Shown: in pieces, positions 36,116 through 46,130 of the stretch
Layout of the letters: every line of letters begins with the position of its first letter
Position numbering within the stretch: the first letter of the stretch is position 1
Assembly: GCF_004006635.1 (NCBI RefSeq)
Contig: NZ_CP034842.1
Span: 1,116,001-1,180,000 of the forward strand
Reading direction: 5' to 3'
Origin: Fusobacterium necrophorum subsp. necrophorum
Lineage (GTDB): Bacteria > Fusobacteriota > Fusobacteriia > Fusobacteriales > Fusobacteriaceae
DNA length: 64,000 nt
Notes under the pieces: model-generated
Databases searched by the model: none
What the model saw: the letters and a program-made list of their open reading frames with translations, nothing else
What the model was told of the DNA's origin: nothing
Translations under genes and position numbers: made by a program

Positions 36116-36215
36116 GATTCTTTGTCAAATTATGTTGATGAAGAAGAATGAAATTTTCAAGAGGATTTTAGGGATTTCGGAAATGAAATTTTTAAAATCC
36201 TTTTTTCTATGTCAA
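36116..36215 (-). mobile_element. Short remnant of the ISL3 right end
   Basis: About 100 bp match the terminal part of the IS right end in the same orientation as the copy at 19801: ATTCTTTGTCAAATTATGTT, then GATGAAG and the hairpin. Homology fades after the T-run near 36215. It lies 85 bp after the ABC pair. The rest of the gap to 36459 shows only promoter-like elements. Confidence 0.75.
36158..36210 (+). terminator. IS-derived hairpin and T-run downstream of the ABC pair
   Basis: GAGGATTTTAGGGATTTC, loop, GAAATTTTTAAAATCC, TTTTTTC. It is the third occurrence of this structure in the window, again after an operon end. Confidence 0.7.
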
Positions 36216-36413
36216 ATAAAGAATTGCTTTCTACATTTTAAGTGTTTTTATTCTGCGAAACTCTTAAAAATTGGAATCCCTCTCCTTTCATGAACTCTGA
36301 TTTGATGAAAAGTACAATAGCCTATTTTAAGAGAAATCATTATAAAAATAGAATAAATGTACTATAATTAAACAAAAGAATATTAATATTTGGCTCTGAA
36401 AATAAGTCTATTG

Positions 36414-36422
36414 TGATATAAT
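36414..36422 (+). promoter_or_regulatory. Extended -10 promoter of the large autotransporter
   Basis: TGATATAAT gives an extended -10 (TG, one base, TATAAT at 36417-36422) without a good -35, 38 bp before the start codon. Confidence 0.4.
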
Positions 36423-36459
36423 AAAAAATAATAGAATTATATGAATGGGGAGGAGAATT

Positions 36460-39400
36460 ATGGTTAAGAATCAATTGAGAGAAGTAGAAAAAAATTTGCG
36501 ATGGATAGCGAAAAGAAATAGAAATATAAGCTTTTCCATAGGTCTCGTATTACTATATGTTATGTTAGGAATGAATGCCTTTGCGCAAGAAGTGAATGCG
36601 ACCATAGCAACGAAACAGGAAATAGGTTTATCCACGGATAGACTAAGTGAAATGTTAAGACGAATCAAGGAAGAAAATAGTAAGAAATTAAAAGGCACTC
36701 AATTAGAATTAGTCCAATTAATGGAACAAGGGGATCAAGTGGTAAAATCTCCTTGGGCTTCTTGGCAATTTGGAATGAATTATATGTATAACAATTGGTC
36801 AAAAGCATACAAAGGAAGAGGAGATAAGGCAAAGAAATATCCTTACGAAGGAATTTTTACAAGAAGTAACGATTTATTTTTGAGATTTGTTTCTCCTGAT
36901 AGCGATGCTTATACAGAATATACAGCTTTGTCAACAGAAAATTTTGCTCATCCTGCAACAACTTCTGCAATAAAGAAACAAAGGAAAAATTATGGTCTAG
37001 AAGAAGTGACGATTTTACAAGAGCCTATAAGAAAAATAGAACTAGCAGCTTCAGTAAAACCAAAAGAAATTGTTAAAAATCCAGTTACTGTAATTCCACC
37101 AAAGATGGTGGTAAATCCTGTAATGCCACTGAATACACCAAGAGAACCTAATCCACCAACACCACCAGTAATTGCAATTGAAAAGTTTAACCCAGTAGCT
37201 CCAGATCCAATTACAGTTAGTTTACCAACACCACCTACTTTTAATATTAAGTTGGGATCTTATCGTAATTATATGAGACAACTTACTTTAGGAAATACAG
37301 ATGGAGGAAGGCATACAGGAGATGGATTGTCATATGATACTAGTAATGATAAAATCGTAACAGCAACAGATTTAGGAACTCCTACAGTTGTATATGCATG
37401 GAAATCTCCAAGCAGTTATGTTGCAGGAGCAAATTTTGACTCAGCTCTTTTAAAAGTATTTTTTGATTATACAAACTTTTCTTCTGGTAATGGAGGAAAA
37501 ACAGCTAGAGTAGAAGGAGATATAACAATAGATTCTATAAGGGGAAATATTGTAGACTCTGATACTACAGCAAGGCCATGGAATAATCAAGCCTTTCTTG
37601 TAGGAGGGTCGAGAGTAGCTACCTTAGATAATGCTACAAAAAATGGGGCTACTATTGTAAATGTAGGTACTGTAAATTTAGTAGGACCTTTAGTTGTAGG
37701 ATACGAAATACAAAATGATGATGTAGGAAGAAAGAAAAGAGAAATTAGAAATGAGGGAACAATTACTGATAAAGCAGAAGAAGGATATAGAGGAATAGAA
37801 GGGTTAGGAGGATTAAAAGTTGAAAATGACCCAACCAATCCTCCTACCAATCCGAATGAATTGGAATTAGAGTTATTCCTTGCTCCGAACTTAGGAGGAA
37901 ATCTAACAGGAGTTTTTAATCAGCCTGGAACTGGAATAAATTTAAAAAGAACAAAAGATATTCATAATTCTGATGGAACGGTAACTAAGGGAGGATATCT
38001 AGGATATAAAATAGGATTAATTTTAACTCATGAATATGATGATCCATCCCCAAGTGAGGACTTATATAAATTAGCTAATGCCAGTGGAGGAAAGATTTCT
38101 TTTACAGGAAAAAATTCTATAGGAATTCAAGTGTTTGCTCCACCCAAATCATCTCCAAATACAAAAATAGAGGTTGAGAATGCAGGAAATATGAACTTAG
38201 CAGGAACCGGAAGTTATGGATTAAAAGTATCTTCTCGTATTTTACCGGAATCTAAAATAGAAAATAAATCTGGAGGAAAAATCATTATTTCGGGAGGAAA
38301 TGGACAGGAAAATTCTCTTTCTTCTGGAATTGCAATTATTGAAGATAAAGTTATGAGTACTAACAAATCTATTCGAGCCTACAAAGATATGATAATAAAT
38401 AAAGGAACCATTAATGTATCTGGTGGACAAGGGAATACAGGAATGGTTTTAATAACAAAAGCGAATGATAACATTACGAATGATACAACAGGAACAATAA
38501 ATGTGACTAGAACTAAAAATATAGGAATGAGAGTAGATTTAGGAACTGTCAATACAGATGATACAGGTTCATTGACTCCGGAAGCAATCAATAAAGGAAC
38601 AATAAATATAACTGCTGGGGATCAAAATATAGGGATGGTTGCTAATAAAAAAGATATATCAGGAAATAAAGCTGTAGCAATGAATACAAATTCAATAAGA
38701 TTTTTTGGGGAAGCTTCAAAAGCAATAGGAATGTTTGCCTCTAGTGGTGGAGAAATCGTTAATAATAAAGATATAAAATATGATACAACTGATCTTTTAG
38801 AAACTATAGGAGTGGTTGTTAATGATAAAGATTCAATAGGAAAAAATACAGGAGATATATCATTAAATGGAACAAGAGTAACAGGAGTATATAATAGGGG
38901 TAGTTTTGAAATGACAGATGGTTCAATCACAACTTCTGGAGCAAAGTCAATATCTCTATATTCTTCAGGAGTGAATTCTAAAACAGAAATAAAAAATGGG
39001 AAAATAAGAGCTGAAGGAGGAGCTTTAGGACTTTTTGCAGATAACAATGCAACTGTTCAACTTGGAGATAGTGCAGATGTTAATAAAAAAGTTGTTTTAG
39101 AAGCTGATGGAGCAGGAACATTATTATTTTATAACTATACTAAGTCAGGAACTACATATACTTCTGATGGTAAATTTAAAATAAATAATGAAAATGTTGT
39201 AACAGGAAAATTGATAAATGGAGCTACCGCTTTCTACTTTAAAGATACTACACCGGGAAAAGGATCTGGCCAAACATCAGATAAACTAAATGCAATGTTT
39301 AATGGAAGTAACAATAATAAAATTAAACTAGAATTAGATGATAAATCAACTTTATTTGTACTAGATAATACCAATCCAAACACAGATTATATTCCATTAA

Positions 39401-42400
39401 GCAGTGTCGATATTAATAGTATCAATGATTTTTTAGGAAAGAATGTAGAGATTAATACTAGTTTGAGTAGTAGAAATTTCAAAGCTTACAAAGCAACAAA
39501 AGCTTCTTTATCCATAAATAGTGACATCGATCTAGATAATCATTCTAGTACTACCATTGATAAATACTACAGAGTGGATTTCATGAATTCCAATGTTAGA
39601 GTAGAAACAGGTAAAAAAATTACAGGAAGTGATAGTTCTATTCGTGATATAGCAATTGCTCAGGCTAATTTTGATAGTGCAACAAGGAATGATTCTGTAA
39701 AAGTGACTAATAAAGGAAATATTGAATTTTCTAAAAAAGGAGCCACTGGAATTGTTGTAGACTATGCACAAGGAATCAATGAAGGAACTATTAAAATGGA
39801 TGCTGCAAATAGTACAGGAGAAAATAGTATTGCAATGTTTGGAGCTTCAGGTTCCAAATTAGAAAATACCACTAATGGAACAATTGAGCTGGGAACGAAT
39901 GGAGTCGGAATTTGGGGAGCAAACAAAATAAGTTCTTCAATTTTAACTTGGAGTAAAAATATAGATATTGCAAATGCAGGTAAAATAAAAGGAATCAACG
40001 GAAAGTCAGGAATATTTGGAATTTATGCAAATAATGATATAACAACTCATTCAGGTGCTACCTCAATACTAAGTCATTCTGGAACAATTGATTTGTCACA
40101 AAATATAAAAAGTACTGGAATATTTATGAAAAATGGTATTTTAACTTCAACGGGAAATATATTTGTCAAAGAAGCTAGTGTTGCAGTAAATGCTACAGAT
40201 TCTACAGTAAATGTAAGCGGTGGAACTTATATAGTAGGAAAAGAATCTCTAGGTTTTAAATTGACAGCAACATCAAGTGGAACTCTTCCTGTATTTAATG
40301 GAATTGGTGGAAATATTAACATGACAGAATCAGGTTCTGTAGCTTATCTACTTGAAGGAGGAACTTATAATTCAGGTTTAGGAAATAATTTTATAGATAA
40401 TCTGGCATTGACGTCTACAAATGGATATACATATATCAATGTTAAGAATGCTACATTAAATTATAGAAATACAAAAGCAATTAATAATGATGAAACCATT
40501 TTTGTAAACTCAAATACTACTATACTAGAATTAATGAATGGAACGAATCTATCTTCTACAAAACAGAAAGTAACGGGAATCTATGCCACAAATGGAGGCT
40601 CAGTAGATAATGCTGGAAAAATTACACTGATAGGAGATAATTCCTCTGCAATGTATGCTACTAAAGATACAATAACAAATGTATCAACTAGTTTGAAAAA
40701 TAAAAATACAGGAAATATTGAGGTAGGGAAAAATGGTTCTGCAATGTATGCTATAGGTAGTAATGCTGAAAATGAAGGAATGATGACCGTAGGATCAGGT
40801 TCCGTGGGAATGCGTACTGAAGGAGGAATATTGCAGAATAAGCTGAGTGGTTCTATAAGCAGTACAGGGGTAAAAGTACTTGGAATGTCTCAAAGTACAG
40901 GGGGAAATATAACAAATGAAGGGGTTATTACATTAACGGGAGATCAGTCTATTGGAATGCAATCTGAAAAGGCAACCATCTCTGGTCATGAAATAAAAAA
41001 CACCGGAAGTATAACAGTAGGAGATTCTTCTTCTGCAACAACTCCAAGTATTGGGATATATTCTGCAAATGATATCAATAGCAAAATAATTAATTCTAAA
41101 AAAGTAATTGCTGGAAATAAATCCATAGGAATTTATGGAAAAGAAATAGAATTGGGAGCAAATTCGGAAACATCAGCTGGAGATGCTGGAATAGCTGTTT
41201 ATTCTAATAAAGGATTAGTTACTATTCAAAATGTCGCAAAATTAAAAATAGGAAAAAGTTTAGGGGAAAATCAGGAAGGGGTAGCAGTTTATCTTGCAGG
41301 AGATGCTCAAAATCTTGAGAGTAAAACCTCTACAGTAACAATAGGAAATGGGTCTTTTGGATATGTAATGACGGGACAAGGAAATACTATTACGACAGGG
41401 CTCTTAGGAAATACAGAGGTTATTAGCTTAGGGAAAGATTCTATGTTTCTCTATTCAGCGGATAAAACGGGTTCTATCACTAACTACAATCATTTAAAAT
41501 CAATAGGAGATAAAAACTATGGACTTTATGTTTCAGGAGCTGCAGAAAACAAAGGAAATATTGATTTTTCTGTTGGAATAGGAAATGTAGGGATATATAG
41601 TTATCTTAAAGGAGCAATCGCTGGAACAAAACCAGGATTGGTTCAAAACTACGGAGAAATAAAAGTATCGAAATCGGATATCTCCGATCCTAATCATAGA
41701 AAATATGGAATCGGAATGGCAGCAGGATTTACAGAAGAAGAGCCTATTGGTTCTGGAACAAAAGTATTAAGAGGAACAGGAAATATCAAAAATGAAGTAG
41801 GTGGAGTCATCAAAGTTACTGATGAAAACAGTATAGGAATGTATGCAACAGGAAAAGGCTCTGTTGCAGAGAATGCTGGAAGAATTGAATTAAGTGGAAA
41901 TAACAGAAATATTGGAATGTTTATAGAAGAAGGTGCAGAAGGAATTAATACGGGGACAATAACAACAGTAGGTTCTGGAAACAAAAAACAAATAGGTATT
42001 GCAGTGATGTCTGGAGGTATTCTTGATAACCGTGGAAATATCCATATAGATGCTGAAGATGGATATGGAATCCTTTTGGCGGGAGCTATTATTAAAAACT
42101 ATGGAACGTTTGAAATAACTCCTGAAAAATATGCAGAGGACAAAGCAGGAGTAGAGAATGTATTAAATTTCAATCAGATAACAGCAGGAAGTGGAGCTCA
42201 AAAATTAAAGATAATTGGTGCTACTGACATGACAAAAGAAATGGGTGACATGGGCTTAGATAAAATAAAGATAGATGCCCCTGCAGGAATCGCAAATGCA
42301 ACGATCACCGTAAATGGAGTAGTACAAAAACCTGTTATCGCAGATGTTCAGGCAATTCCTAACAGAGTTCCTAATAAGATTCCTACTTCATCAGTAGGAA

Positions 42401-43812
42401 TGTATGTAGATACTTCTGGAATAAATTATACAAAACCTATTACAAATATTGGAAAATTAGTAGGATTAACAGAAGCTGATTTAATAATAGGGACAGAAGC
42501 CACTAACTATACGAATGGTAAATATATTCAATTAAGCCAGGAAATGATAGAACCATATAATGATATGATAAGAACCTCTGGAATAGAAAAATGGTCCATC
42601 TATTCTGGTGCATTAACTTGGATGGCATCCATCACACAACTACCAGATTTTAGCATAAGAAATGCATATCTTGCAAAAATTCCTTATACAGTATTTGCAA
42701 ATGATAAGAATACAACAAGAGATATCTACAATTTTGCAGATGGATTGGAACAAAGATATGGAGTGGAAAAAATAGGAGCAAGAGAAAATCAACTATTCCA
42801 AAAACTGAATCGTATAGGAAACAATGAAGAAATCTTGTTACATCAAGCCTATGACGAAATGATGGGACACCAATATGCCAATGTACAACAAAGAATCCAA
42901 GCAACCAGTTCTATCTTAGATAAAGAATTGAAATATCTCAAGAAAGAATGGGATACCAAGTCAAAAGATTCCAATAAGATCAAAGCTTTTGGAATGCAAG
43001 GGGAATACAAAACAAATACTGCCGGAGTCATGGATTATAGCTCGCATGCACAAGGAGTTGCTTACTTACATGAAAAGGAAACGGTGCAACTTGGGAATAC
43101 CACCGGTTGGTATGCAGGTTTGATTCATCATGAATTTAAGTTCAAAGACATTGGAAAATCGAAAGAAGAAATGCTACAAGCAAAATGGGGAGTCTTCAAA
43201 TCGACTGCTTTTGATCATAACAATAGTTTGAACTGGACCATATCTGGAGAAATGTTTGTAGGAAGAAACCGAATGCATCGTAGATATTTGGTAGTGGATG
43301 AGATCTTCCATGCCAAATCAAGATACTGGACTTATGGACTTGCGCTAACAAATGAAGTCAGCAAGACATTTAGAACCAGTGAATCTACTTTTGTAAAACC
43401 ATATGGAGAATTGAAAGTAGAGTATGGAAGATTCCAAAAGATCAAAGAAAAGAACGGAGAAGTGAGACTGGAAGTGAAAGCGAATGATTACTATTCCGTA
43501 AAACCGGAAATTGGAGTGGAAGCAGGATACAAACATGATTTAAGCACAAGAGGAGCTTTGACAGCAAGAGTAGGAGTTTCTTATAGCAATGAATTAGGAC
43601 GAGTTGCAAAGGGAAAGAACCAAGCAAGAGTAGCCTATACAAATGCGGACTGGTTTCATATCCGAGGAGAAAAAGAAGATCGAAGAGGAAGTCTAAGTAC
43701 GGATTTAAATCTTGGATTGGAGAATGAAAGATATGGAATTACAGCAAATATCGGATATGATAGCAAAGGAAAGAATAAGAGAGCAGGTTTAGGACTAAGA
43801 GTTATTTTTTAA
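36460..43812 (+). CDS. Fusobacterial type Va autotransporter, large surface protein
   Basis: 2450 residues from ATG 36460 (GGGGAGGAG upstream; an in-frame ATG at 36445 lies before that site). The N-terminal part fits the autotransporter-associated domain of Fusobacterium proteins: VEKNLRWIAKRNRNISFSIG, signal helix to FAQE, then a conserved segment with SPWASWQFGMNYMYNNW. A proline-rich linker follows (about 195-270, PREPNPPTPPVIAIEKF). The passenger is a long beta-helix rich in GNIxxxGxxSxGMY repeats. The last 270 or so residues form the beta-barrel and end in GLGLRVIF with a C-terminal Phe. It belongs with the RadD/Fap2-like adhesin superfamily in architecture; I cannot name the orthologue or ligand. 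It carries its own barrel, so it does not need the downstream TpsB. Confidence 0.85.
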   Translation: MVKNQLREVEKNLRWIAKRNRNISFSIGLVLLYVMLGMNAFAQEVNATIATKQEIGLSTDRLSEMLRRIKEENSKKLKGTQLELVQLMEQGDQVVKSPWASWQFGMNYMYNNWSKAYKGRGDKAKKYPYEGIFTRSNDLFLRFVSPDSDAYTEYTALSTENFAHPATTSAIKKQRKNYGLEEVTILQEPIRKIELAASVKPKEIVKNPVTVIPPKMVVNPVMPLNTPREPNPPTPPVIAIEKFNPVAPDPITVSLPTPPTFNIKLGSYRNYMRQLTLGNTDGGRHTGDGLSYDTSNDKIVTATDLGTPTVVYAWKSPSSYVAGANFDSALLKVFFDYTNFSSGNGGKTARVEGDITIDSIRGNIVDSDTTARPWNNQAFLVGGSRVATLDNATKNGATIVNVGTVNLVGPLVVGYEIQNDDVGRKKREIRNEGTITDKAEEGYRGIEGLGGLKVENDPTNPPTNPNELELELFLAPNLGGNLTGVFNQPGTGINLKRTKDIHNSDGTVTKGGYLGYKIGLILTHEYDDPSPSEDLYKLANASGGKISFTGKNSIGIQVFAPPKSSPNTKIEVENAGNMNLAGTGSYGLKVSSRILPESKIENKSGGKIIISGGNGQENSLSSGIAIIEDKVMSTNKSIRAYKDMIINKGTINVSGGQGNTGMVLITKANDNITNDTTGTINVTRTKNIGMRVDLGTVNTDDTGSLTPEAINKGTINITAGDQNIGMVANKKDISGNKAVAMNTNSIRFFGEASKAIGMFASSGGEIVNNKDIKYDTTDLLETIGVVVNDKDSIGKNTGDISLNGTRVTGVYNRGSFEMTDGSITTSGAKSISLYSSGVNSKTEIKNGKIRAEGGALGLFADNNATVQLGDSADVNKKVVLEADGAGTLLFYNYTKSGTTYTSDGKFKINNENVVTGKLINGATAFYFKDTTPGKGSGQTSDKLNAMFNGSNNNKIKLELDDKSTLFVLDNTNPNTDYIPLSSVDINSINDFLGKNVEINTSLSSRNFKAYKATKASLSINSDIDLDNHSSTTIDKYYRVDFMNSNVRVETGKKITGSDSSIRDIAIAQANFDSATRNDSVKVTNKGNIEFSKKGATGIVVDYAQGINEGTIKMDAANSTGENSIAMFGASGSKLENTTNGTIELGTNGVGIWGANKISSSILTWSKNIDIANAGKIKGINGKSGIFGIYANNDITTHSGATSILSHSGTIDLSQNIKSTGIFMKNGILTSTGNIFVKEASVAVNATDSTVNVSGGTYIVGKESLGFKLTATSSGTLPVFNGIGGNINMTESGSVAYLLEGGTYNSGLGNNFIDNLALTSTNGYTYINVKNATLNYRNTKAINNDETIFVNSNTTILELMNGTNLSSTKQKVTGIYATNGGSVDNAGKITLIGDNSSAMYATKDTITNVSTSLKNKNTGNIEVGKNGSAMYAIGSNAENEGMMTVGSGSVGMRTEGGILQNKLSGSISSTGVKVLGMSQSTGGNITNEGVITLTGDQSIGMQSEKATISGHEIKNTGSITVGDSSSATTPSIGIYSANDINSKIINSKKVIAGNKSIGIYGKEIELGANSETSAGDAGIAVYSNKGLVTIQNVAKLKIGKSLGENQEGVAVYLAGDAQNLESKTSTVTIGNGSFGYVMTGQGNTITTGLLGNTEVISLGKDSMFLYSADKTGSITNYNHLKSIGDKNYGLYVSGAAENKGNIDFSVGIGNVGIYSYLKGAIAGTKPGLVQNYGEIKVSKSDISDPNHRKYGIGMAAGFTEEEPIGSGTKVLRGTGNIKNEVGGVIKVTDENSIGMYATGKGSVAENAGRIELSGNNRNIGMFIEEGAEGINTGTITTVGSGNKKQIGIAVMSGGILDNRGNIHIDAEDGYGILLAGAIIKNYGTFEITPEKYAEDKAGVENVLNFNQITAGSGAQKLKIIGATDMTKEMGDMGLDKIKIDAPAGIANATITVNGVVQKPVIADVQAIPNRVPNKIPTSSVGMYVDTSGINYTKPITNIGKLVGLTEADLIIGTEATNYTNGKYIQLSQEMIEPYNDMIRTSGIEKWSIYSGALTWMASITQLPDFSIRNAYLAKIPYTVFANDKNTTRDIYNFADGLEQRYGVEKIGARENQLFQKLNRIGNNEEILLHQAYDEMMGHQYANVQQRIQATSSILDKELKYLKKEWDTKSKDSNKIKAFGMQGEYKTNTAGVMDYSSHAQGVAYLHEKETVQLGNTTGWYAGLIHHEFKFKDIGKSKEEMLQAKWGVFKSTAFDHNNSLNWTISGEMFVGRNRMHRRYLVVDEIFHAKSRYWTYGLALTNEVSKTFRTSESTFVKPYGELKVEYGRFQKIKEKNGEVRLEVKANDYYSVKPEIGVEAGYKHDLSTRGALTARVGVSYSNELGRVAKGKNQARVAYTNADWFHIRGEKEDRRGSLSTDLNLGLENERYGITANIGYDSKGKNKRAGLGLRVIF

Positions 43813-43833
43813 TGAGATAAATCATATTATAAT

Positions 43834-43875
43834 GGGAAAGTATATAGGAATGTAAATATACTTTTCCTTTTTTTG
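43834..43875 (+). terminator. Terminator between the autotransporter and tpsB
   Basis: GGGAAAGTATA pairs with TATACTTTTCC (one bulge), then TTTTTTT. It shows that the downstream gene needs its own promoter. Confidence 0.75.
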
Positions 43876-43913
43876 TATCTGAATAAAAAAATGTTTAAAA
43901 ACATAAAAAATAT

Positions 43914-43942
43914 TTGATTTTGAAAGAAAAAAATAATATAAT
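43914..43942 (+). promoter_or_regulatory. Promoter of the TpsB-like gene
   Basis: TTGATT (43914-43919), 17 bp, TATAAT (43937-43942), 52 bp before the ATG. Confidence 0.5.
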
Positions 43943-43994
43943 ATTAAAAAACTTAATAAAACAAATTTTAATGTAGGAATACAAGAGGAGAAGT

Positions 43995-45788
43995 ATGAAA
44001 AAGATAGAAATATTTCTTTTTTTAGTCATTTCTGTTTTAGCTTTTTCAAATTCTTTTGATGAACAGGAAGAGAAGAGAACGATTCTAAGGCAAGAACAAA
44101 GGCTGGAACAAGAAAGGGCTCAAAAGGAATTTGAAAAAAGAGAAAAAAATGTGAATCAGTTTAAGGCAGAAAGCACAGATCGGAAAGAAAGTGTTGGAGA
44201 TGAAATGAAATTTCATATATCCAAAATAAATTTGGAAGATAATGAGAACTTATTCCATGAAATAGAGAAAGAAAATATATTAAAAAAATATTTACATAGG
44301 GATTTAGGAAGCACAGAGATAACAAATTTAATTACAGAATTGACAAATAGATTAATAGCAAAAGGATATATTACTTCCCTTGCAACGATTTCAGAAAATA
44401 ATGATGTAAGAACAAAAACTTTAAATTTAAAGATCATTCCAGGAAAAATAGAAAAAATAATACTCAATGAAGAGAAAGGCTTGGATTATGTAAAGAAATA
44501 TTTTTTAGTGAATACGAAAAAAGGGAAAGTATTAAATATGAGAGATTTAGATACCACGATGGAAAATTTTAATTATCTGGAAGCAAATACTATGAAGATG
44601 GAAATCATACCAAGCGAAATTCCCAATCACTCCATAATAATCTTAAAAAATGAAAGAAAAGAAAAATTTACCATATCCATTCTTAGCAATAATTATGGCG
44701 AAGATAGACAAAATGCGATTTGGAGAGGAGGAGTATCCGTGAATATAGATAGTCCTTTAGGAATAGGGGATAGGCTATACTTCTCTTATATGACAGTTCA
44801 TAAAAAGAAGCCAGATAGATCTTGGAAGAAAAGCGCAGAAACTCTGAAACCAGGAGAAATTTTACCAATAGGCCCAAAAGGCTATGATCCTTCCAAGGGA
44901 GATATTTTGCCCTATAAAAGAATATTAGACATATACAATTTAAGATATATCATGAAATTTCAGGATTATACTTTCACAGTGGGATCCAGCAGGACAGAAA
45001 AAGAAAGTAGTTTTTACACAGGAAATACTATTTATGATTTTAGCTCTATTAGTGATACATTTTCAATCAATTTAGATAAAATTCTATGGAGAAATCAAAA
45101 ATCTAAACTAAGTTTAGGTGTTGGACTTAAAAAACGGCACAATGAAAACTATCTTGAAACTGCAACTCTATCAAAGAGAATCTTATCTATTGGGGATATT
45201 TCATTCAATGGGAATACCATATTTTGGAGAGGCTTATTAGGAGTTTCCATTGGATACGAAAGAGGTTTAAGGGCATTAGGCGCAGAAAGTGATAAGGGAA
45301 AAGTTGCAACTACTCCGAAAGCAGAATTTAATAAATATACTTTAAATGTTAATTACTATAAACCTATTCAGCAAAAAGTAGTATACAGATTAAACATATC
45401 TGCAGCATATTCCAATGATGTGTTGTATGGTTCAGAAAAACAAAGTATAGGAGGAGTAGGAAGTGTTGGAGGTTACCATAGAACAGGAAATATACAGGGA
45501 GAGAAGGCAATAGAAATAGAAAATGAATTTTCATACAGATTAGTAAATTCGGCAAAAATTGGAAATGTATCCCCATATATAAGTTATTCCTATGGAGCTG
45601 TAAACAATAACAAAAATTATTCTAAATATGCCAAAGGATATATGTCAGGAGCAATAATAGGTCTTAGATATCATATGAAATATTTCGATTTTGATATAGC
45701 TTATGCAAAACCACTAACGCATTCAAGCTATCTAAAACCAAAAAATAGAGAAATATATTTCAGTGCAGCATTCAAATTTAAATTTTAA
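43995..45788 (+). CDS. TpsB/ShlB-family outer-membrane transporter (candidate CdiB)
   Basis: 597 residues. Signal peptide (KKIEIFLFLVISVLAFS), then a charged coiled-coil-like stretch (about 25-65). POTRA domains cover about 75-220, including ITNLITELTNRLIAKGYITS and LNLKIIPGKIEKIIL, the ShlB-type POTRA pattern. A 16-strand barrel follows to the terminal FSAAFKFKF. Conserved barrel motifs include IDSPLGIGDRLYFSYM and GSVGGYHRTG (L6 loop region; the usual VRGY is replaced by VGGY). It should export a TPS-domain partner. The only TPS protein in the window is the CdiA-like gene 14.5 kb upstream. Pairing is inference. Confidence 0.82.
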   Translation: MKKIEIFLFLVISVLAFSNSFDEQEEKRTILRQEQRLEQERAQKEFEKREKNVNQFKAESTDRKESVGDEMKFHISKINLEDNENLFHEIEKENILKKYLHRDLGSTEITNLITELTNRLIAKGYITSLATISENNDVRTKTLNLKIIPGKIEKIILNEEKGLDYVKKYFLVNTKKGKVLNMRDLDTTMENFNYLEANTMKMEIIPSEIPNHSIIILKNERKEKFTISILSNNYGEDRQNAIWRGGVSVNIDSPLGIGDRLYFSYMTVHKKKPDRSWKKSAETLKPGEILPIGPKGYDPSKGDILPYKRILDIYNLRYIMKFQDYTFTVGSSRTEKESSFYTGNTIYDFSSISDTFSINLDKILWRNQKSKLSLGVGLKKRHNENYLETATLSKRILSIGDISFNGNTIFWRGLLGVSIGYERGLRALGAESDKGKVATTPKAEFNKYTLNVNYYKPIQQKVVYRLNISAAYSNDVLYGSEKQSIGGVGSVGGYHRTGNIQGEKAIEIENEFSYRLVNSAKIGNVSPYISYSYGAVNNNKNYSKYAKGYMSGAIIGLRYHMKYFDFDIAYAKPLTHSSYLKPKNREIYFSAAFKFKF

Positions 45789-45923
45789 AAAAATAGGAAA
45801 TTTAAATTAAGTGTTTGTAAAGTGGAGAGAAACAAAAATTTAAAAAAGATGTTTTCATAGGAAATGGAAGTATAAAAAATAAAGCGACACTATTTTCATT
45901 TAAAATTTTCAAAAAATAAAAAA

Positions 45924-46000
45924 TGGCGGTAGTAGAAGGATTCGAACCCTCGACACCTGGTTCCGAAGACCAGTGCTCTATCCAGCTGAGCTATACTACC
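45924..46000 (-). tRNA. tRNA-Arg (anticodon TCG)
   Basis: 77 nt on the minus strand. Acceptor GGTAGTA (46000-45994) pairs with TACTACC; D-arm GCTCAGCTGGATAGAGC; anticodon stem CTGGT/ACCAG with loop CTTCGGA, anticodon TCG (reads CGA). The T-loop TTCGAAT is canonical. CCA is encoded. It stands next to argS but on the opposite strand. Confidence 0.95.
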
Positions 46001-46071
46001 GTCTGATTACTCAACTATAATATCATAAGTTTCTCCTTTTTGCAAGTTTTTCTTTTTTCCTTTTTTCTTCT

Positions 46072-46101
46072 TCTTTAGACTTGAAATCTTTAGACTTGAA
46101 A
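46072..46101 (+). repeat. 15-bp tandem duplication of the -35 region
   Basis: TCTTTAGACTTGAAA occurs twice without a gap (46072-46086 and 46087-46101). Each copy ends in TTGAAA; the second forms the -35 of the ncRNA promoter. Confidence 0.9.
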
Positions 46102-46124
46102 TGAGGAAAAAATAGTGTTATAAT
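46096..46124 (+). promoter_or_regulatory. Promoter of the structured ncRNA
   Basis: TTGAAA (46096-46101), exactly 17 bp, TATAAT (46119-46124). Start predicted near 46131. Confidence 0.75.
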
Positions 46125-46130
46125 AAAAAC

